Positions 21,340 through 30,967 of a stretch of DNA of 64,000 nucleotides are shown one piece after another. A model generated the notes under the pieces. The model ran no database searches and was not told the origin of the DNA. It saw nothing but the letters and a program-made list of their open reading frames with translations. The translations under genes were made by a program, and so were the position numbers. The stretch is from Heliocidaris erythrogramma (taxonomy: Eukaryota > Echinodermata > Echinoidea > Camarodonta > Echinometridae), in contig CM046864.1 in assembly GCA_025617745.1 (NCBI GenBank), positions 30,545,162 through 30,609,161 of the forward strand, given 5' to 3'. Positions within the stretch are counted from its first letter, which is position 1; every line of letters begins with the position of its first letter.

Positions 21340-22540
21340 CACTTTATTGTTAACGTTCTATTTTCTATCTGCGAGATCTTTTTCAAACATTCTTTGCTCG
21401 TTCTCCCAGCGTTACATGGCCCGCTGTCTGGCCCGTGAAATCATCAATGGCTGAAAAAGAGACTGAGTTTTGAGCTTTGAACTTTAACATTTTGATGAAA
21501 AGATTCTTTTACATGATGAAAGTCTTAATATGAGATAAAAACAGAAAAAGTAAATATGTTAACCATATGAAAGAAGAAAATCCTGATATCGTACACATCC
21601 TATGATTTATGTCTCTAATCAATGCATGTAATTGATGAGATGATGCAAAATAACACAAGACAATACACATTATGAAAGAAAATTTATAAAGATAAAAAGG
21701 CATATGAAATAACATATAAACATACAAAATTTGCTTAAATTTACCAACTAGCCCAATAAGGAGCACGACAGTAAGCTTTTGTTGCTTTTGTCCGCTCCTT
21801 GGGCCATGTGATGAATATGAAAAGAATGAACACCCCCCCCCCCCCCCCGGTTAAAACAAGAGTAAGCTCATATAGTGAAAGAATTGTAAACATGAAAAAG
21901 CAAGTGAAAAAAAAAATAAATACATGTGCTATATTGGATGCACAAATTGTATAAATGGATGCCCATTGGCGAAATTGAATGCTCTAACTTAGCTCGAGGG
22001 GGATTCACAGGCGAACTTAGTTGCACTATGTATGAATTTGTATGACAATTGGCGAATGTGGTTGCCCTAAAGCGAATACGAATGGCAATTGACCATCTTG
22101 GCTGCACTATAGCGAATTTGAATGGCGATTTGTGGTGCTGGCTGCCCTACCCGCGAAATTGAATGACCTATTTACTTTTTCTCATGCACTATGGGCCAAA
22201 TTGAATGGCCTATCTTTACTTTTGCACGCACTAAGTGCAAAATTACATCATCATCAATTACATGCATTGGTTAGAGACATAAATCATAGGATGTGTACAA
22301 TATCAGGATTTTCTTCTTTCATATGGTTAACATATTTACTTTTTTCTGTTTTTATCTCATATTAAGACTTTCATCATGTAAAAGAATCTATTCATCAAAA
22401 TTTTAAAGTTCAAAGCTCAAAACTTTTTCAGCCATTAATGACTTCACGGGACAGACAGCGGGCCATGTAACGCTGGAAGAACGCGCAAAGAATGCTTGAA
22501 AAAGATCTCGTAGATAGAAAATAGATCAATAGTGCGGAAA
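21340..22540. repeat. Inner inverted repeat block within the 7.2-kb element
   Basis: 21360-21757 and 22255-22540 are complementary, sharing AGATCTTTTTCAAACATT-type, CAGCGGGCCATGTAACG-type and CTTTCATCATGTAAAAGAAT blocks. Between them lies another inverted copy of the 13335 arm with its subterminal repeats (21895-22247). An interruption of about 140 bp near 21750-21890 with a poly-C tract is absent from the 13335 copy. Confidence 0.7.
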
Positions 22541-22549
22541 ATGTTGATC

Positions 22550-22985
22550 ATCGTGGTACAATAAGAGTATAAGTTGAGCTGTTGTCACACGAAGGAGCAA
22601 ACGAGGGTTGTGACGTTTCGACCGCTAACTGCTAGTCTTCGTCAGGCAATGTGGACAATCTTTTTTTTAAGAGTATGAGTTGATCTGTTGTCACACGATG
22701 GGGCAAACGTAAGCTACGTTCCGAGGGAGCCGGAACCGCCGCGCTGCTATTGGTCCGTGAAACCGACCAATCAGAAGCCGAGGACTGAGCGATCGGTGAG
22801 CGAGATGCGGACGTCGGGGAAAATCCCGTCGGTGCTGCTGGCGGGCTACTAGCCTCTTGTCGAGGCCCTGGCGCTGTTGAAATCCTTGGCGATATGGAGG
22901 CAAAATTTCTGGCGAGCGAAGCGAGCCAGCAAAACCGAGGCGCTTGCGCGGGGGCCTCTTGACACCTGATCTGAATTTATTTTGT
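22550..22985 (-). repeat. PLE-type promoter/terminal repeat, inverted copy
   Basis: Complement of 23790-24140 with some rearrangement. It includes the hammerhead-like motif (22608-22650, minus) and the CCAAT-rich GC segment with GCGCTGCTATTGGTCCGTG. The TATA segment of the other copy is missing here. A short internal duplication of GTTGTCACACGA..GCAAAC occurs near 22575 and 22690. Confidence 0.7.
22608..22650 (-). ncRNA. Hammerhead-like motif (CTGACGA family), inverted copy
   Basis: Minus strand: TTGC, CTGACGA, extra A, a GAC/GTC stem II with internal GC/GC pairs, GAA, palindromic ACGT, cleavage-position C, then ACAA. Stem I has one mismatch at its first pair compared with the better-preserved copy at 24019-24060. 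Confidence 0.55.
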
Positions 22986-23103
22986 ATTTCATTGTTTTGA
23001 CGAATATTCCTACCAAATTTTGGTCGGTGAAAATCATCCAATAAGCGCGAGCTACCATGACGTAATGTTATATATTCATGAATCGACTGCACGCTAGCCC
23101 AAA

Positions 23104-23388
23104 ATGGCGTTCAACGTTTCTTCCACGACGAGTGATGACGATATTTGTAAGAGCTTAGAATATGCCGCTAGAATGTTGAAGATTGACGGATTCAAAGATT
23201 TGCAAGTTGATGCAATCAAATCTGCACTTAAAGGACAAGATGTTTTTGTGAATCTGCCTACTGGCTATGGAAAAAGTGTTATTTTTCACGCGCTACCGCT
23301 CTGTGCTGATTACCTCCGTGGGCCAGGGATTGAGAGTGAGATCGAGACTGCTAGCTGCTTTGAATTCGCGAGCTATGCTAGGGCCTAG
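23104..23388 (+). CDS. RecQ-like DNA helicase, N-terminal fragment
   Basis: Starts at an ATG in good context after a GC-richer 5' region. MAFNVSSTTSDDDIC leads into FKDLQVDAIKSALKGQDVFVNLPTGYGKSVIFHALPLCADYL. This is the Q-motif-like FxxLQxDAI segment and the Walker A box PTGYGKS of superfamily 2 RecQ helicases, which unwind DNA with ATP. Similarity stops near residue 75; the remaining residues to the stop read through unrelated sequence, so the true exon probably ends around 23325. No DEAH box or other exons were found nearby. It lies between two inverted PLE promoter repeats inside the 8.2-kb element. It may be a captured exon or a pseudogene copy. Confidence 0.6.
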   Translation: MAFNVSSTTSDDDICKSLEYAARMLKIDGFKDLQVDAIKSALKGQDVFVNLPTGYGKSVIFHALPLCADYLRGPGIESEIETASCFEFASYARA

Positions 23389-23920
23389 GCCAGGCGGATC
23401 CCCCGGGGCCTTGCCGGGCAGTGAAGTTGCTGGTAACTCCTTGGTTACATCAGAATTGATGGAGATGCATCTATTGTTGAACGGTGACTTTTATTGCCCA
23501 TTCTTCATTATTTGTAAATATATGATGATCTCTTGACATTTGTCTTATTTCAAATTACCATGGTTTGTAAGCTAGAGATCGAATTCTTCATAATGTGCTT
23601 GTCTGTGAATGTATTTTGAGCAATAGATTTACGTAATCCCCCCCCCCCCAAAAAAAAAATAATAATAGACTAGTCCAGAACTGAAGTAAGAAATCCTTGA
23701 GATTTCATTGGCCAATATCCTGGGCGATCGCCGCGGTTATCTAACTATTCACGTTTTCATGCATAATTCAGTAGGAAATCGTGCCTCATGAATATATAAT
23801 TCAGGTCGGGTGTCAAGAGGCCCTTGGGGCAAGCGCCTCGGTTTGCCGCCAAGGATTTCAACAGCGCCAGGGCCTCGACAAGAGGCTAGCGGGCTACTGG
23901 CTACTGGCGGGCGGCTTCTG

Positions 23921-23994
23921 ATTGGTCGGTTTCACGGACCAATAGCAGCGCGGCGGTTCTGGCTCCCTCGGAACGTAGCTTACGCTATAAAAGG
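23921..23994 (+). promoter_or_regulatory. Putative Pol II promoter: CCAAT pair and TATA box
   Basis: ATTGG (23921) and CCAAT (23939) sit about 45-60 bp upstream of TATAAAAGG (23986-23994). The TATA box is repeated at 25746-25754 in the related copy. Transcription would start near 24020, close to the hammerhead-like motif. Confidence 0.5.
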
Positions 23995-24018
23995 CGCTTG
24001 CAGCGGCGATTGTCCACA

Positions 24019-24060
24019 TTGCCTGACGAAGACTAGCAGTTAGCGGTCGAAACGTCGCAA
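24019..24060 (+). ncRNA. Hammerhead-like motif (CTGACGA family), best copy
   Basis: TTGC (24019-24022), core CTGACGA (24023-24029), extra A, stem II closed by GAC/GTC with an inner GC/GC pair, core GAA (24049-24051), palindromic ACGT (24052-24055), cleavage-position C (24056), GCAA (24057-24060). Stem I is four perfect pairs. A third copy near 25783 has CTAACGA and is probably dead. Confidence 0.6.
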
Positions 24061-24419
24061 CCCTCGTTTGCCCCATCGTGTGACAAGAGATCAACTCATA
24101 CTCTTATTGTACTACCACGATGATCAACATCTTTCGCACTAATCTTTTTTTTTTAGGCCTATTTCAGTCAATTATGACTATTTAAGCCTGTAACCTTAGA
24201 TTTGGATTTGGATCTGGATACATTAATAATGTTTATATAAAAAATCTATGATGTTATAATATGATCTTCAAAAAAATCCATGGAGATCATATATAAATTT
24301 TGATGATATTGACATTGCATGGGAGACGTGGCATAAATATTTATTTATGCTTATTATTGATAAACATATACTGTTATGATAAAAGACTACGAAATAATGC
24401 GTGCCCTTAGATTAATGAC

Positions 24420-24840
24420 GATATAATTGAAACAATGCTTGAAAGAGATCATGCCTATGATGTGGCGCTTAAGAAAGGTGGTGACACATCATGGGCTTGG
24501 TACATAGAACTGAAGGACAAGGTGAATTATCTTTTGAAAAAAGAGAAAAGATATTATCACAGTTCTCAGATAGATATGAGTATAGGGAATAGCAAAGAGG
24601 GGGGAAAAAATGTGGCATAATGTCAAGCACATTATTCCTAAGTCATGTCTTACCCAGCAGCCTAGGCGTGAACGGGACCAACATTACTGATGACAAGGGT
24701 ATTCTCAAACATTTAATGAATATTTTGTTACTTGTGCCCAAATTATTAGTCGTGATATCCCAAAACAAGATGAAATCATTCTAGAAGAAAATGAGCTAGC
24801 TAATACTGTAGAAAAATTTGAGTTACAGCTAGTCGCAAAC
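24420..24840 (+). pseudogene. LINE fragment: endonuclease-RT linker
   Basis: Frames give WYIELKDKVNYLLKKEKRYYHSS, then KKMWHNVKHIIPKS after a shift, then NEYFVTCAQIISRDIPKQ. This is the linker between the AP endonuclease and reverse transcriptase of non-LTR retrotransposons (jockey/CR1/RTE style). Frameshifts separate the pieces. The second half (24641-24820) is duplicated at 25182-25358. Confidence 0.65.
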
Positions 24841-25181
24841 GCATTTGTTTTAAAGGGAAACTATGTGATTTTCTCGACAAATATAAAATGAATTGAGGAA
24901 ATGCTGTAAAACCGAGTCTATACTTATCTTTTAATCAAATAATTTAAAGGGGGCGCTATTACAGGCAAACCAGTGGGAATATTCAAAACAAATAAAATAT
25001 TAGAGTTGATGACTGTTCGACTATTATTTGTAACAATGTGAAAGAACTTTGATTAAAATGTAAACTTCGAATAAGTGGCTAGGCAGCCATCTGTTTAGCG
25101 ACGGGTCTTACTGGGCAAAGTAATTTGCACTACAAATGTTTTACGGAGGTTGTTTACAATCCAGAATTCCTAAATCAAATC

Positions 25182-25358
25182 ATGTCTTACCCAGCAGCCT
25201 AAGTGTGAATGGGACCTAAACTTACTGATGACAAGGGTATTCTCAAACATTTAATGAATATTTTGTTACTTGAGCTTAAATTATTACTCGTGATATCCCC
25301 AAACAAGCTGAAATCATTCTAGAAGAAAATACTAGCTAATACTGTAGAAATATAAAAT
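25182..25358 (+). repeat. Duplicate of LINE linker segment 24641-24820
   Basis: Shares CATGTCTTACCCAGCAGCCT and the ACAAGGGTATTCTCAAACAT block with 24641-24820, with a few substitutions and a small deletion near the end. The two copies are about 540 bp apart in the same orientation, separated by AT-rich sequence without recognised content. Confidence 0.75.
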
Positions 25359-25833
25359 GAATTCTGCAAGCGCCTTTTATAGCGTAAGCTGCGTTCCCAG
25401 CGCGCCGGAACTGCCGCGCTGCTATTGGTCCGTGAAACCGACCAATCAGAAGCCGCGGACTGTGCGATCGGTGGACGGGATGCGGACTTCGGGGAAAACC
25501 CCGTCGGTGCTACTGGCGGGCGGGCTACTGGCTACTGGAGGGCGAAATGCGGACGTCGGGCGGAGGGCAACGGTAGGGGGCGCATGTCGGTGGATGGTGG
25601 GGAGCCATTCCTCCGGGATGTCAATTATTGATATTATTGGGGTGTAAAGGGATTTGGATAGCTTCTTTAACACGCCGTGTGTACCAGTGCTTATCCCGGG
25701 GGGGGGGGGGGGGGGGGGGGAGGGGGGGGGGGGGGTGCTGTGCGCTATAAAAGGCGCTTGCAGCGGCGATTGTCCACATTGCCTAACGAAGACTAACAGT
25801 TAGCGGGTCGAAACGTCGTAACCCTCGTTTGCT

Positions 25834-27564
25834 CCCGGTGGAGCCACTCCCCGCAGAGGGGGACGCGTATGACCGTTACCAAAAATGCAAATAACCCCCT
25901 TTTGCAGTCAATTTCAAGGACATTTTGTGAAATTTAACCCCTTTTTTACGTCAAAACAAGGACAAAATGGTGCTTTGAAATACCCCTATTTTTAAGATTG
26001 TAAGGACACTTTCGGAAATTTTCCCCTATTTTACCATATTTCAAGGACAAGACATTTATGCCCTTCTTTCATTAACATAATAGGTGTCCAAGACCCGATT
26101 AAAACCCGACACAATTAATATAATGAAAACGCATTAATGTGTTATTCATTTAAAAATATTTCGGCAATAGTTCATATAAACTCCTGGGGAAAAACCACTG
26201 AACTCTATGGACCATATGGCTATTTGAAATAACCGCTATGTCTGACCACTCACAAATAGGCGAGGTTAAATAACCTCATACCGACTTATACATGTACAAG
26301 CTTATCTGAAGATAACCTTGTACTCCAGACTAGCTTTTATGGTCGAATAGGCTTCAACTGCTTTTGTGTGTATCAGCGTGCCTATTTCCAGTCTAGATCA
26401 TTCATACACGAGGTGGCCTATGGGTGGGCCCTTGCCTATGTGGGACTGTATCCAACGTTCACTGTTGCAGCGGTCACAAACAGACAACAAAATTGCTCTA
26501 AGCAAGATTTGATTATCTTTAATTTGCTGGATTACCTGATTCATGGACTCTTCAACTAGCCTTACTGTGCTACAAATTTGGGATTCAGAATTGAAAATAA
26601 AATTTTAAATAATTATTTTCCTCTCATGACTCATCATGATGTATGATACTACTAGTATGAATTGTCTAGACTGGAAAAAGGCCCGCTGATAGTACACACA
26701 AAAGCTATTGAAGCCTATTCACCTATAAAAGCTAGTCTGGAGTACAAGGTTATCTTCAGATGAGCTTGTAAAAGTATGTATAACTAGTATGAGTGCCTCA
26801 TACCCATACACCCATAAACTAACATGAAAGCGTATGAATGGGACTGTAGTGTTACTGTTACTTGTTAGTGTAAGTTGAACTATTCATACCTGTGAAGTGT
26901 GATCACTGTGAAACATAAGTCTAGCTTTCACACGACTTTCACGAACATCACGATTCGTGCAGACGTAAATAATCATATCTGATTGATACACGTCTGTAAA
27001 AACCCAATTACACACACGTGCATCTTCCCACTTCATCTTTGAAGGGCATATGATGATTCTATGAGTAAAATAGTCCTTCAAACTTGGTCACATGTATACA
27101 GCGGCGACGTTCCGGGATTGTTTTGAGGGAAACAAGATGGCGCTGGCGAGCTGCCAGTGGCGTCATGTTGCCTATGCTATGGCCAATCACAGAACTCCTA
27201 GGAGTTCTGTGTGGCTAATAAGCGTGCAGCGAGCGATCGAGCCCAACAGTGTTATTAGTTACCTTCACGTCCGCCATCTTGCTGAGTGACGGCAGTACGG
27301 GGTTTTTTTCTCAACGATGAACGCGCCCTCCCCGGCAGGCCCGCAGCTAGCGACTCGGCTCGCTCCCGGATTTTTCTTCATGCCTTGGGTTTTCTTCCCT
27401 TTTCCTGACCCCTATTTTATGAATTTCGAGGACACCTGCGCACCCCTATTTTCTATATTTCGAGGAATATTCTGTCCGCGGACGTTCCTTAAAATTTACC
27501 CCTATATCCGCGATTTTGGTAACGGTCATGCGGTCCCCAAGTCACATTGAGTGGCTCCACCGGG
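25834..27564. mobile_element. 1.7-kb hAT-like TIR element (8-bp CGTTTGCT duplication)
   Basis: Ends CCCGGTGGAGCCACTC and its complement GAGTGGCTCCACCGGG, flanked by identical CGTTTGCT at 25826-25833 and 27565-27572. The related repeat at 24063 shows the uninterrupted site. Inverted similarity continues inward (ATGACCGTTACCAAAA / TTTTGGTAACGGTCAT). Both arms hold several CCCCTATTTT...ATTTCAAGGACA units. No transposase was found. An 8-bp duplication suggests hAT or P. Confidence 0.85.
26245..26815. repeat. Inner inverted repeat within the 1.7-kb element
   Basis: 26262-26388 and 26683-26812 are complementary, sharing AAGATAACCTTGTACTCCAG, CTAGCTTTTAT and TTTTGTGTGTA blocks. The 300 bp between them has no recognised gene. 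It could be a further nested MITE; clear ends and duplication were not seen. Confidence 0.65.
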
Positions 27565-28099
27565 CGTTTGCTCCTTCGTGTGACAACAGATCAACGTATA
27601 CTCTTATTAGAAAATAAATCGTTAACAATAAAGTGTTAAATGTTGCGCAAACAGACCTTTCAAACATAAATGTAGAAACTCTACAAGCAAAATATGAGTT
27701 AAAAGAAGTCCTAAAGAATTTAATCTTGAAATGTTTAACAAACAATTTACATAATTATAATTATTCTTATATGTATTACTGTTTACAAATCATGTGAATA
27801 CAGAGCTAAATTGGATGCATTAGTTAGGAACATGAACACCCTACGGCGAAATTGAATGCTCTATCTTCAGTAACGTGTTCTTCCGTGCTAATTTGAAAGC
27901 ACTATGGCGAATTTGAATGATATTTTTACACTTTTGCTTGCTCTATGGCGAAACTGACCGCCCATTACGAATTTTTGGCTGCCCTATGGCGATTTTGAAT
28001 GACTAGTTTGAATTTTTGAATGACCTATAACGAAATTGAATGAACTATTTATACTCTTGCATGCACTAAGTGCGAAATTGGACGGGAAAACCTATATTT

Positions 28100-28656
28100 T
28101 TTTCTGCTCACAGGAATAATTTTGTAATTTTTAAATACAAAACTTATATACTCTTTTTTCTCTCACAAGAATTAGGAAATGTTTTATGGAGAAATCACAT
28201 ACTCTTTTAAACTTTAAAGCTCAAAAGAATCCTACTTGCAATTTATTTGCACTGTACTCACTCTTTTCTTGCTCACATGAAAAAAACAATATTATTTGCT
28301 TTCTCGACTATTCTTTCTGTCAGTATAAAAATCATTAGGGAAGAAGTAATTCAAGACCCGCGATATTGTAATGATTTTACGAGGGTGAGCGGTACCGATG
28401 AAACAAAAAATCACACGGAAAGGGGGAAGAATTTGTAAGAAACCGAAGCTGTGCGAAAAAAAACTCTTATAGAAAAACTGTTGAAAATACATCTTCTACT
28501 GTGTTTTAAGCTTCCAGATTTTGATACAAGGTACAGAAAAACAATCGATATTTCAGAAAAACTAAAAATCCGGAAATTGATTTTTTCAACCCAAAATTCC
28601 ATTTCGGCTGTTTGTACAAAATCACTGCTTTTTGGTGGTTTTGTGGTGCCGGGTCA
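28100..28656. other. Right inner part of the 8.2-kb element; related copy at 38255
   Basis: AT-rich. The segment from about 28395 to 28500 (AATCACACGGAAAGGGGGAA, AAACTCTTATAGAAAAACTG) is repeated at 38270-38372 and loosely at 35745-35790 in the 3.3-kb element. This links the 8.2-kb and 3.3-kb elements as one family. No gene. Confidence 0.6.
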
Positions 28657-28683
28657 CAAATTACTCCGTTAGACACAAAAGGT

Positions 28684-28717
28684 TCAATATTTCGCCTTTA
28701 AGGCTTCTTAAGGAAAT
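28684..28717 (-). ncRNA. Degenerate hammerhead-like motif in PLE repeat
   Basis: Minus strand: TTTC-like stem I, CTTAAGA where CTGAAGA is expected, GCC/GGC stem II, GAA, palindromic ATAT, T, GAA. The G-to-T change in the core should inactivate it. The sister copy at 42851-42885 differs at another core position. Confidence 0.5.
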
Positions 28718-28804
28718 GATACCAAGTACCAAAAAATGCTCGAAGGATGTAGTGCATAGCGCGTAATTATTGTCAAAACAACAAGCGTAAATAAACAACA
28801 GAGT

Positions 28805-29215
28805 CAAGGCGCGAGAAAGAGAGAGAGGAAAGGAGAAAGAGGGAGAGAGAGAGGGGAAATGAGAGAGACAGAGAGAGGGAGACAAACACACACAGATGAA
28901 GAAAGATAAAGAAAGCAAAGGATAGGAAGAGAGAGAAAAAGAGAGAGAGGGAAGTAAAGAAGGAAGAGAAAAATAAGGAGAGAGACACAGGGGGAAAACA
29001 AAGGTGGGAAGAAAGAGGAAAGAGGGTTAGAAAACCGAAAAGGAAGACAAAAAGGAGAAAAGAAAAAGAAGAAGAAGAAAAGAAAGAAAAAAAATAGAAA
29101 AGGCGGGGAGAGAAGAAAGAAAACGAAAGAAGAGAGAGAGAGAGAGAAAAAAAAAAAGAAACAAGGGAAGAGAACAAAAGCAAAGTACAAAAAGGAAGGA
29201 GAAAGAAAGAAGCAT
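28805..29215. repeat. GA-rich tract of a PLE terminal repeat
   Basis: About 400 bp of purine-rich sequence made of GAAAG, GAGAGAGA and GGAAGAGA runs. It is matched, as the complementary CT-rich strand, at 42405-42770. Conservation of this tract between two insertions shows it is part of the PLE 3' region rather than a local expansion. Long open frames across it are artefacts of composition. Confidence 0.8.
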
Positions 29216-29222
29216 TACAAAA

Positions 29223-29730
29223 TTACGAAGAAGGAAATGAACGGAAACTGGCATTGATACCATGAGGTTGGAGCGTACTAAGCTGAAAGATGATCCTTTC
29301 TTCCTGGATCTTCCTTTCCTCATCTGTTACCCAGTACTGCTTAAGGACACACACTTTCAGATCGTTGATCGTGTGATTAGCAAGACTGAAGTGTTGGACA
29401 ACAGGGAGACCACTAGCGTTGAGGCGAATCGAACGAAGATGCTCCGTCACTCGATCAGCCAGTCTCCGTTTCGTCTCCCCTACGTACAACTTTTTGCAAG
29501 AAATGCAAGTTATGCAATAGATAATGTTTGTAGAAGTGCAGGAGAAAGTTTTGGTCACATTCCATTATTCCATTATTCCATTAGGTCCAGTGATGGTGGT
29601 GGCATCCGTTACATGAGAACAGGTCTTGCATCCAGGTCGACGACAGGGAACTGTACCAAGTGGTGATCGCGTATCCGTATCAACTTGTTCCCGAGCAGGC
29701 TGTAGAGTAGTTTTCACAAGAATTCTTCTT
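29223..29730 (-). pseudogene. PLE GIY-YIG-type endonuclease domain (degenerate copy)
   Basis: The product reads IIYCITCISCKKLYVGETKRRLADRVTEHL then GLPVVQHFSLANHTINDLKV and ERKIQEERIIFQLSTLQPHG. It matches the layout of the intact PLE endonuclease at 16105-18945: Cys pair, YVGET, Arg, and the HF(S)xANH box. Upstream frames carry KTTLQPAREQVDTD. A small expansion of ATGGAATA units near 29565-29580 adds an in-frame stop. Non-functional as it stands. Confidence 0.8.
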
Positions 29731-29731
29731 A

Positions 29732-30283
29732 GAGCCCTTTCACACTCACTTCGTTAGAGCGCTCTAACTAAGAACGGTTCCTCTGGAGCGGTTCCCAGGT
29801 GAGTGTGAATGCTCAAGTGGTCCAGGAAGCGTACTTCTGGAGCGCTCCAGAAGACCACCTCGCGAGGTGGTCTTGAGGAACGGTTCCTCGTTAGAGCGCT
29901 CCAACGTGTCAGTGTGAAAGCAAAGCGATCCTAAAGCGTACTTCAACCGGAAGTGAGTGTGTGTGGCGCGGGAAATCAATGGGTGATTTGATACATTGAG
30001 CGAGCGATTTGATACCTTACTTTACGCTACGCAGGCAATCACCGGTATAGCAGACGACAGACCGACCGGGCAGCGGCACAGCGCATTATACGGTTTGAAA
30101 TTCCGCGCGAAAAATTTGAGCCGCTGATCTGAGCTGCCATAGCAACAAGACCGCTTTGACTCGTTGAGCGATTCGAGACATAAAAAATGCGGTGAGTGTG
30201 AAAGCAAACGAAGCGTTCTTCAAGAACCGTTCCTCTGGAGCGCTCTAACTTGGAGCGGTCCAGAAGTGAGTGTGAAAGGCCTC
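29732..30283. mobile_element. Harbinger-like MITE, 552 bp (TTA duplication)
   Basis: Ends GAGCCCTTTCACACTCACTTC-type (left) and the complement of GAGGCCTTTCACACTCACTTC (right), flanked by TTA at 29729-29731 and 30284-30286. Interior blocks TTAGAGCGCTCTAAC and GAACGGTTCCTC recur in both orientations. The 3-bp TTA duplication fits PIF/Harbinger. It is inserted in the PLE linker. Confidence 0.85.
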
Positions 30284-30322
30284 TTAGACTGGAATCCTTC
30301 TTATCTTCTTATATGCCATTAA

Positions 30323-30846
30323 CCCTTACTGAACTGGGCTATTTTGCTCCATGAAAATACTGGGGGGGGGGGGGGGGGCCAGGCCAGGCCCCCCCCCCCC
30401 CCATTGATCTCGGAAACGCAATTTTTTGCTAATTAGCTAATTAATTATTCATAATGCATATTTTACGCATTTTGGGGATATTTTCATAATTTCAGCCTAA
30501 ACAAGTAGAAAACTACATAAAAACTGTAATAATGAAGAATAATGTTTCCCAAATGTGAAATAAATCAATTCTTATATATTTGTATGTGTACAACAGATTT
30601 TCATAAACTAATAATATGCAAATTTACTGTTTACGATTAGCAATTTTAATGACATGCGCATACTAATTAGCATATAACACCCCCTAGGTATGTCTGATAT
30701 GGACAAATGGGGTATCAAAACGTGCGAAAGACTTCAGGGGAAAAAGTCTTGAAGCGAGAATCTGAAATTGCCAGCGGTCGCGATGCAATCACCAAAAATA
30801 TGGAGGGGGGCATCCCAGCCCCCCCCCCCCCCTAGTGCAGTTAGGG
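30323..30846. mobile_element. TTAA-type MITE, 524 bp
   Basis: Ends CCCTTACTGAACTGG and complement of CCCTAACTGCACTAG, flanked by TTAA at 30319-30322 and 30847-30850. Poly-G/C tracts sit near both ends. Removing it with one TTAA joins the PLE codons DMPL to MAYKK. Same family as 52251-52854, which has similar ends and internal layout. Confidence 0.85.
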
Positions 30847-30967
30847 TTAAAGGCATATCTCTGAAGATATCCTTAGTTCGGGGATGATCGCTGAGCATCT
30901 TGAAGTTCTTCCTCATGACATGGGCGACTTGAGCACTTCAGGGGTGATATGTGAAGACCATACACTC

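Larger units (their letters stand above)
23790..24140 (+). repeat. PLE-type promoter/terminal repeat with TATA box and hammerhead-like motif
   Basis: GC-rich block with inverted CCAAT elements (ATTGG at 23921 and CCAAT at 23939), a TATA box TATAAAAGG at 23986-23994, then the hammerhead-like motif at 24019-24060 and a tail ending GATGATCAACAT. Promoter plus ribozyme in one terminal repeat is the layout expected of a PLE pseudo-LTR. Related copies lie at 22550-22985 and 25360-25833. Confidence 0.7.
25360..27620 (+). repeat. PLE-type promoter repeats, inverted dimer interrupted by a hAT-like element
   Basis: 25360-25530 is an inverted copy of the GC-rich promoter block (TTTATAGCGTAAGCTGC, CTATTGGTCCGTG). 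25738-25833 is a direct copy with TATAAAAGG and a damaged hammerhead core (CTAACGA). The direct copy resumes at 27565 after a 1.7-kb insertion, with TCCTTCGTGTGACAACAGATC. A G-rich run lies at 25700-25735. Confidence 0.65.
20864..28097. mobile_element. 7.2-kb nested TIR segment with roughly 500-bp arms
   Basis: Left arm 20864 to about 21360 and right arm about 27600-28097 are inverted copies of each other, starting ATATAGGTTTTCCCGTCC then CGCACTTAGTGCATGCAAGA. Both arms contain strings of TTCAAATTCGCCATAGNGCA-like subterminal repeats. The same terminus occurs at 13335. No target-site duplication could be assigned and no transposase was seen, so this may be a composite or non-autonomous element. 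Confidence 0.75.
20483..28657. mobile_element. 8.2-kb TIR element inserted in a PLE repeat (AAAT duplication)
   Basis: Left end CTGACCCGGCACCACAAAAC, right end is its near complement (GTTTTGTGGTGCCGGGTCAC). Flanks are AAAT at 20479-20482 and 28658-28661. The uninterrupted target is visible at 42900-42915 (complement: ACAGAATAAATTACTCCG), so the insertion point is confirmed by an internal paralogue. No transposase was recognised. The element has accumulated a nested 7.2-kb TIR segment, a RecQ-like exon, LINE fragments, PLE repeats and a hAT-like element. Confidence 0.8.

Noticed and set aside
28773-29190. Long Ser/Phe/Leu-rich open frames on the minus strand
   Set aside because: They arise from a GA-rich tract that has no stops on one strand; the same tract occurs at 42405-42770 as part of a PLE repeat.
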